A stretch of DNA of 64,000 bases from Tranquillimonas sp964472855 (lineage in GTDB: Bacteria > Pseudomonadota > Alphaproteobacteria > Rhodobacterales > Rhodobacteraceae). The stretch is from contig CAYYMJ010000005.1 of NCBI GenBank assembly GCA_964472855.1, positions 16,797 through 80,796 of the forward strand. The letters are read 5' to 3'. Below are positions 59,587 to 64,000 of the stretch, piece after piece. Position numbers and translations under genes: made by a program. Positions within the stretch are counted from its first letter, which is position 1. The number at the start of each line of letters is the position of its first letter. The notes below the pieces were generated by a model, which made no database searches, had not been told where the DNA came from, and was given only the letters and a program-made list of their open reading frames with translations.

Positions 59587-60690
59587 CTATTCGGCCGCCA
59601 CATCCTTGCGCCGCTTGCCAAAGCGCAGGAATGCCCGTTCGACCGGATCGCGCACCATATTGTCCAGCGCCCCGGTGAACAGGATCACCAGCGCCTGGAT
59701 CACCACGATCATCTCGCGCGGGACGTTGGTCTCGAACTCCAGCTCGGCGCCGCCCTGAAACAGCGCGCCGAACAGCAAGGCCGCAAGGAACACGCCCACC
59801 GGGTGCGACCGGCCCATCAGGGCCACGGCAATGCCGACAAAGCCCGCACCCTGCACGCTGTCCAGCGACAGGCGCTGCGCCTCGCCCATCACGGCGTTAA
59901 CGGCCATCAGGCCCGCCAGCCCCCCCGACACCAGCATCGTCAGCATGGTGATGCGGAACGGAGAGATCCCGGCATAAACGCCCGCCGGCTCGGAATGGCC
60001 GAAACTGCGCAACTCAAAGCCAAAGCGGGTGCGCCAGATCATCAGCCACACCAGCCAGCAGGCGACCAGCGCCACGATGAAAGACACGTTCAGGGGCGAG
60101 CGGCTGAACGTGATGCCAATGGCGGCAAACATATCGCGCGCGTTGGGCAGGAACGTGCCTTCGGGAAAGCGCGCCGTCTCGGGCGCCATGCCCGGGGCCT
60201 TGAGCACATTGACCAGCAGATAAACCAGCAGCGCCGAGGCGATGAAGTTGAACATGATGGTGGTAATCACGATATGGCTGCCGCGCCGCGCCTGCAGATA
60301 GGCCGGAATGGCGGCCCAGGCGGCGCCGAACACCGCGCCGCCGATGATCGCCGCCGGCAGTGCCAGCAGCCAGTGCGGCCATGGCAGCGCAAGGCAGACC
60401 AGCGCCACGCCAAGGCTGCCCAGCGTCGCCTGGCCTTCGCCGCCGATATTGAACAGCCGGGCGTGAAAGGCCACCGCCACGGCAAGGCCGGTGAAGATGA
60501 AATTGGTGGCGTAATACAGCGTATAGCCCCAGCCATAGGTCGACCCGACGGCGCCTTTGACCATGATCGACATCGCCTCGAACGGGTCTTCGCCGATCAG
60601 CGCCACCACCAGGCCCGACACCAAAAGCGCCAGCACAAGGTTGATAAACGGGATCAGGGCAATGTCTGCCCATTTCGGCATCTTTTTCAT
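59587..60690 (-). CDS. Nucleoside ABC transporter permease 1
   Basis: A 367-residue membrane protein of the NupP/YufP type with about ten helices, with ARLFNIGGEGQATLGSLGVAL. Its ATG overlaps the ATPase stop (TGATG), so the two are coupled. Positioned in the order SBP, ATPase, permease 1, permease 2, PNP. Confidence 0.9.
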   Translation of the reverse strand: MKKMPKWADIALIPFINLVLALLVSGLVVALIGEDPFEAMSIMVKGAVGSTYGWGYTLYYATNFIFTGLAVAVAFHARLFNIGGEGQATLGSLGVALVCLALPWPHWLLALPAAIIGGAVFGAAWAAIPAYLQARRGSHIVITTIMFNFIASALLVYLLVNVLKAPGMAPETARFPEGTFLPNARDMFAAIGITFSRSPLNVSFIVALVACWLVWLMIWRTRFGFELRSFGHSEPAGVYAGISPFRITMLTMLVSGGLAGLMAVNAVMGEAQRLSLDSVQGAGFVGIAVALMGRSHPVGVFLAALLFGALFQGGAELEFETNVPREMIVVIQALVILFTGALDNMVRDPVERAFLRFGKRRKDVAAE

Positions 60691-62285
60691 CAGCTTACCT
60701 TACCCCGGCTTTCGGCCAGATTTGCCGCGACTTCCTCGATCGTGTGGGTTCGCGAGGTGTCGGTGATGCCGGCCATCATCAGGCCCAGTTCGCGTTCGTC
60801 GGTTTCAGCGGGCATGCGTTCGCCCATGATCTGGCCGTCGAACATCACGGCGATGCGGTCGCTCAGCGACATGATCTCGTCCAGTTCGACCGACACCAGC
60901 AGCACCGCCTTGCCCTGATCGCGCAGGCCGACGATCTGCTGGTGGATGAACTCGATCGCGCCGATGTCGACCCCGCGCGTCGGCTGGCCGACCAGCAGGA
61001 TCTCGGGGCTGCGCTCGATCTCGCGGGCGACCACCAGCTTTTGCTGGTTACCGCCGGAAAAGCTCTTGGCTTCCAGCCACGGATTGCCGGGGCGGACGTC
61101 GAACTTGTCCATGATGCGCGCGGTGTCGGCCCGCAGCGCGTTATTGTCCATCAGCAGCCGGCCACGGTTATAGGCCGGGTCGTGGTGATAGCCGAACCCG
61201 ACGTTTTCCCAGGCGTGAAAATTCATGATCAGGCCGACACGCTGGCGGTCTTCGGGGACATGGCTGATGCCCCGGGCGCGCCGGGTCTGGCCGTCTGACC
61301 GCGCGCCGGTCAGGTCGATGGGCTCGCCGTTCACGGACACGCGGCCCTGGGCCGGGCGCATGCCGCCCAGCACTTCCAGCAACTCGGACTGGCCGTTGCC
61401 GGCCACGCCGGCAATGCCCAGAATCTCGCCACCTCGCACGTTCAGCGAGATGCCGCGCAGCCGTTCGACCCCCTTGCTGTCGACGACCCTCAGATCCGCG
61501 ACATCCAGCACCTTTTCCGCCGGTTTGGCCGGGGCCTTGTCGACCCGCAACAGCACCTTGCGGCCCACCATCAGCTCGGCCAGCTTTTCGGGGCTGGTGT
61601 CTTCGGTGCGCACCGTCGCCGTCATCTCGCCGCGTCGCATGACGCTGACGGTTTCGGTGACATCCATGATCTCGCGCAGCTTGTGGGTGATCAGGATGAT
61701 GGTCTTGCCCTCGCGCCGCAGCCCATCGAGGATCCGGAACAGGTGGTCGGCCTCGGCCGGGGTCAGAACGCCCGTGGGTTCGTCAAGGATCAGGATGTCG
61801 GCGCGGCGATACAGCGCTTTCAGGATTTCGACCCGCTGCTGCATGCCGACGCCCAGATCCTGGATCAGCGCGTCGGGATCCACATGCAGTTCGTATTCCT
61901 TCGACAGTTCTTCCAGAAGCTTGCGCGCCTTGGCCAGCGACGGCATCAGCCGCGCGCCCTCCTCGGCGCCCAGCACCACGTTTTCCAGAACCGTGAAATT
62001 CTCGACCAGCTTGAAATGCTGGAACACCATGCCGATGCCGGCGGCAATCGCGGCCTGGCTGTCGGGGATCTGGGTCGGATGACCGTTTATCAGGATCTCG
62101 CCGGCGTCGGCCTTGTAAAACCCGTACAGGATCGACATCAGCGTCGACTTGCCGGCGCCGTTCTCACCGATGATCCCGTGGATCGTGCCGTGCATGACCC
62201 TGATCGAGATGTCCTTGTTGGCCTGCACCGGGCCGAAGGCCTTGGAAATGCCGCGCAGTTCGATGGCTGGGGCGTTTGCGCTCAT
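60690..62285 (-). CDS. Nucleoside ABC transporter ATP-binding protein
   Basis: A 531-residue double-ABC ATPase. First domain has a full Walker A GENGAGKST and a MQQRVEILKALYRRADI signature; the second has a degenerate Walker A GVAGNGQSE and the signature SGGNQQKLV. This asymmetry is usual in the BMP-family importers. Confidence 0.93.
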   Translation of the reverse strand: MSANAPAIELRGISKAFGPVQANKDISIRVMHGTIHGIIGENGAGKSTLMSILYGFYKADAGEILINGHPTQIPDSQAAIAAGIGMVFQHFKLVENFTVLENVVLGAEEGARLMPSLAKARKLLEELSKEYELHVDPDALIQDLGVGMQQRVEILKALYRRADILILDEPTGVLTPAEADHLFRILDGLRREGKTIILITHKLREIMDVTETVSVMRRGEMTATVRTEDTSPEKLAELMVGRKVLLRVDKAPAKPAEKVLDVADLRVVDSKGVERLRGISLNVRGGEILGIAGVAGNGQSELLEVLGGMRPAQGRVSVNGEPIDLTGARSDGQTRRARGISHVPEDRQRVGLIMNFHAWENVGFGYHHDPAYNRGRLLMDNNALRADTARIMDKFDVRPGNPWLEAKSFSGGNQQKLVVAREIERSPEILLVGQPTRGVDIGAIEFIHQQIVGLRDQGKAVLLVSVELDEIMSLSDRIAVMFDGQIMGERMPAETDERELGLMMAGITDTSRTHTIEEVAANLAESRGKVS

Positions 62286-62326
62286 GCCGGGTTCCTTGGA
62301 TCGCGAATGTCTGCCCGTTTACGAAA

Positions 62327-62356
62327 GCCGCCGGAGGCCCGAAGACCCCCGGCGGC
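62327..62356 (-). terminator. Intra-operon hairpin between BMP gene and ATPase
   Basis: On the minus strand GCCGCCGG (right to left 62356-62349) pairs with CCGGCGGC (62334-62327), extended by three pairs with one mismatch around a stable TTCG-type loop, then TTTC. Such stem-loops after binding-protein genes often give partial termination and stabilise the upstream mRNA. Confidence 0.6.
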
Positions 62357-62400
62357 CGTTGTCATGATGCCTGCCGGTCACGTGGCCGACAATGGCTGAC

Positions 62401-63396
62401 TTACTTCACCGGGCAACTGTCGTCCGAGGTGTAGTCATGCACCTGCAGTTCGCCGGAAATGATGGCGGCCTTGGCTTCTTCCACGGCAGCGCGCATTTCG
62501 TCGGTGATCAGGGCTGCGTTGTTATCGTCAACGGCATAGCCCACGCCGTCGGTCGACAGGTCCATCAAGTTGATGCCGGCTTCGAAACCGCCCGTCTCAG
62601 CCGCCTTGAAGGTGTTGTAGACGGCATTGTCGACGCGCTTGAGCATCGAGGTCAGCACCGAACCCGGGTGCAGGTAGTTCTGGTTCGAATCCACACCGAT
62701 CGAGAAGATGCCCTCGTCGGCGGCGGCCTGCAGCACGCCAACGCCTGTGCCGCCGGCAGCAGCATAGACGATGTCAGAACCTTGCGAGATCTGGGCGCGG
62801 GTCAGTTCGGCGCCTTTCACCGGGTCGTTCCAGGCTGACGGCGTGGTGCCGGTCATGTTCTGGATCACGTTGGCGTCGGCGTTCGCCGCCTTGACGCCCT
62901 GCACATAGCCGCAGGCGAATTTGCGGATCAGCGGAACGTCCATGCCGCCGACAAAGCTGACGGTGTTCGACTTGGTGGCCATGCCGGCCAGCAGGCCGAC
63001 CAGATACGATCCCTCATGTTCCGAGAAGATGATCGACTGCACGTTCGGCTGCATCACGACCATGTCGACGATGGCAAACTGGGTGTCCGGATAGTCGGGC
63101 GCCACCTTTTCAAGGGTCGACGCGTTGGCAAAGCCCAGAACCACGACCGGGTTGGCGCCGCGTTCGGCCATGCGGCGCATGGTCTGTTCGCGCTGCGCTT
63201 CTGACTGAAGCTCGGTCTCCAGATACTCGCCGCCGGTCTCTTCGGCCCAGCGCTGGGCGCCGTGGAAAGCGGATTCGTTAAAGGATTTGTCGAATTTGCC
63301 GCCGAGATCGATGATCAGCCCAGGCTCGGCAACGGCGGCACCGGCCATCAGGGCAAGTGCGGCGGTTGCGCCAAGGCATTTCTTCATGAACGTCAT
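62401..63396 (-). CDS. BMP family ABC transporter substrate-binding protein
   Basis: A 331-residue periplasmic purine-nucleoside binding protein with signal peptide (cleavage after AVA, about residue 23). It has the BMP motifs DLGGKFDKSFNESAFHGAQR, VVLGFANAS and GIFSIGVDSNQNYLHPGSVL. It has no lipobox Cys, so is soluble rather than lipid-anchored. ATG at 63396 follows GGGAG; an alternative ATG three codons on is possible. Starts the transporter operon. Confidence 0.94.
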   Translation of the reverse strand: MTFMKKCLGATAALALMAGAAVAEPGLIIDLGGKFDKSFNESAFHGAQRWAEETGGEYLETELQSEAQREQTMRRMAERGANPVVVLGFANASTLEKVAPDYPDTQFAIVDMVVMQPNVQSIIFSEHEGSYLVGLLAGMATKSNTVSFVGGMDVPLIRKFACGYVQGVKAANADANVIQNMTGTTPSAWNDPVKGAELTRAQISQGSDIVYAAAGGTGVGVLQAAADEGIFSIGVDSNQNYLHPGSVLTSMLKRVDNAVYNTFKAAETGGFEAGINLMDLSTDGVGYAVDDNNAALITDEMRAAVEEAKAAIISGELQVHDYTSDDSCPVK

Positions 63397-63491
63397 ACGG
63401 AGTCTCCCAGGTTGTTCGCGTTCGTGCGGCCACCGGCTGTTCCGGTCGCTCGCGGGCAGATGCGGTGGTCCGCACCCGATAGCCATGCCAG

Positions 63492-63520
63492 ATAAGGCCG
63501 CACGGCCGGGGGCTGGTCAA
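63492..63520 (-). promoter_or_regulatory. Candidate promoter of the nucleoside transporter operon
   Basis: On the minus strand TTGACC (63515-63520), a 17-base spacer and CCTTAT (63492-63497) match a sigma-70 -35 element well and a -10 weakly, about 95 bases upstream of the BMP gene. The spacer is a GC-rich dyad (GGCCG-TGC-GGCC). Confidence 0.35.
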
Positions 63521-63556
63521 TAACTTTTCCCGTCAGCCGTTGCGAATGTGGCGGTT

Positions 63557-63988
63557 TCAGCCCAGCGACGGTACGGCACTTGGGTCGCGCGTCAGGATCA
63601 GGGCGTCGATGTCCGGGCCATCCGGCCTGCGGACATATCCCTTGCGAATCCCGATCTGGTGCCAACCCGCCCCGAGATAAAGCGCGCGGGCCGGCGCGTT
63701 GTCGGCGGCCACCTCAAGAAAGGCGCGCACCGCGCCACGGGCCGTGGCGCCGGCATCGAAGTCGGCCAGCAGGCGGCGGGCAATGCCCTGCCGGCGCCGG
63801 GCCGGGTCGACGGCAAGGGTCAGAATCTCGGCCTCGTCCGCCACCGCGCGGGCCAGAAGAAAGCCCCCGTCGGCGGTCAGCAGAAACACCCCCGGGCCGT
63901 TCAGCAGGTCCGCGAAGGCGCCGGCGCTCCACGGCGGCGGGGTGCGGAAGGCCAGCGCATGCAGCCGAGCCAGCGCAGCCGGGGTCAT
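63557..63988 (-). CDS. rimI: Ribosomal protein S18-alanine N-acetyltransferase
   Basis: A 143-residue GNAT enzyme. EILTLAVDPARRRQGIARRL is the acetyl-CoA loop and NAPARALYLGAGWHQIGIRKGY is the C-terminal signature of RimI. The upstream gene, probably tsaB, ends at about 63990-63992 (TGA just before this ATG) and continues beyond the window, so only its last few bases are visible here. Confidence 0.85.
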   Translation of the reverse strand: MTPAALARLHALAFRTPPPWSAGAFADLLNGPGVFLLTADGGFLLARAVADEAEILTLAVDPARRRQGIARRLLADFDAGATARGAVRAFLEVAADNAPARALYLGAGWHQIGIRKGYVRRPDGPDIDALILTRDPSAVPSLG

Positions 63989-64000
63989 GTCAGGATGACG

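Overview
The window is high-GC chromosomal DNA from an alphaproteobacterium, almost certainly a member of the Rhodobacteraceae (Rhodobacter/Roseobacter group). The evidence is gene content and order: pckA divergent from chvI-chvG and an HPr kinase/RapZ/EIIA/HPr cluster, mdh-suc-lpd next to mcl2-nnrU-DUF1737-mch-sdh, an ethylmalonyl-CoA pathway (ecm and ccr), an HvrA-type H-NS protein, and a luxR/luxI pair behind a CtrA-type box. Two runs of exactly 100 N (27102-27201 and 52213-52312) show that this is a scaffolded draft or metagenome assembly. Both gaps fall inside repeats.

Layout. 0-2.3 kb: polyprenyl diphosphate synthase, a DUF2007 protein, a TrmN6-type methyltransferase and a tiny DUF465 protein. 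2.5-4.8 kb: phbB and phbA (acetoacetyl-CoA formation and reduction for PHB and the ethylmalonyl-CoA pathway). 5.0-12.3 kb: pckA; then, divergent, the ChvI-ChvG two-component system, a single-frame HprK-RapZ fusion, EIIA(Man)-type and HPr proteins and a lysophospholipid acyltransferase-like gene. 12.3-19.1 kb: cell-surface and export genes (sulfotransferase, GT14-like/DUF5928 glycosyltransferase, HIT protein, UDP-glucuronate epimerase-like), choline-sulfatase and a DMT exporter. 19.5-22.1 kb: a lower-GC LysR / DJ-1-PfpI / double-SnoaL module ending beside a tRNA-Ala. 22.4-24.8 kb: TIGR02300, a YgjP-type metalloprotease, GntR and GNAT proteins. 24.9-37.0 kb: TCA-cycle genes lpd, sucB, sucA, sucD, sucC and mdh, with two sulfotransferase-like genes wedged between sucC and sucD. 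37.1-45.8 kb: TauE, mcl2, nnrU, mch, a metallopeptidase and sdhCDAB. 46.2-50.9 kb: deoD, H-NS-like, ecm and ccr. 51.0-53.3 kb: quorum sensing (CtrA box, small ORF, luxR, a luxR 3'-end repeat array with a gap, luxI). 53.3-57.6 kb: helicase, TIGR02186 and two tandem TauE paralogues. 57.7-63.4 kb: a purine nucleoside phosphorylase with a BMP-type nucleoside ABC importer. 63.6-64.0 kb: rimI.

How it fits together. Acetyl-CoA is condensed and reduced (PhbA, PhbB), then carboxylated and rearranged (Ccr, Ecm), hydrated and cleaved (Mch, Mcl2) to feed malate and succinyl-CoA into the TCA genes encoded alongside. PckA gives the gluconeogenic exit. No phage, transposase, CRISPR array or classical defence island is visible. 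The most notable signals are non-coding or architectural: a pair of TGATCACA palindromes with identical 21-bp spacing upstream of both sucC and sdhC, the HprK-RapZ fusion, the sulfotransferase genes splitting sucC from sucD, the luxR tandem repeat, a full CtrA box ahead of the quorum-sensing genes, and a dispersed GC-rich repeat in four intergenic places.
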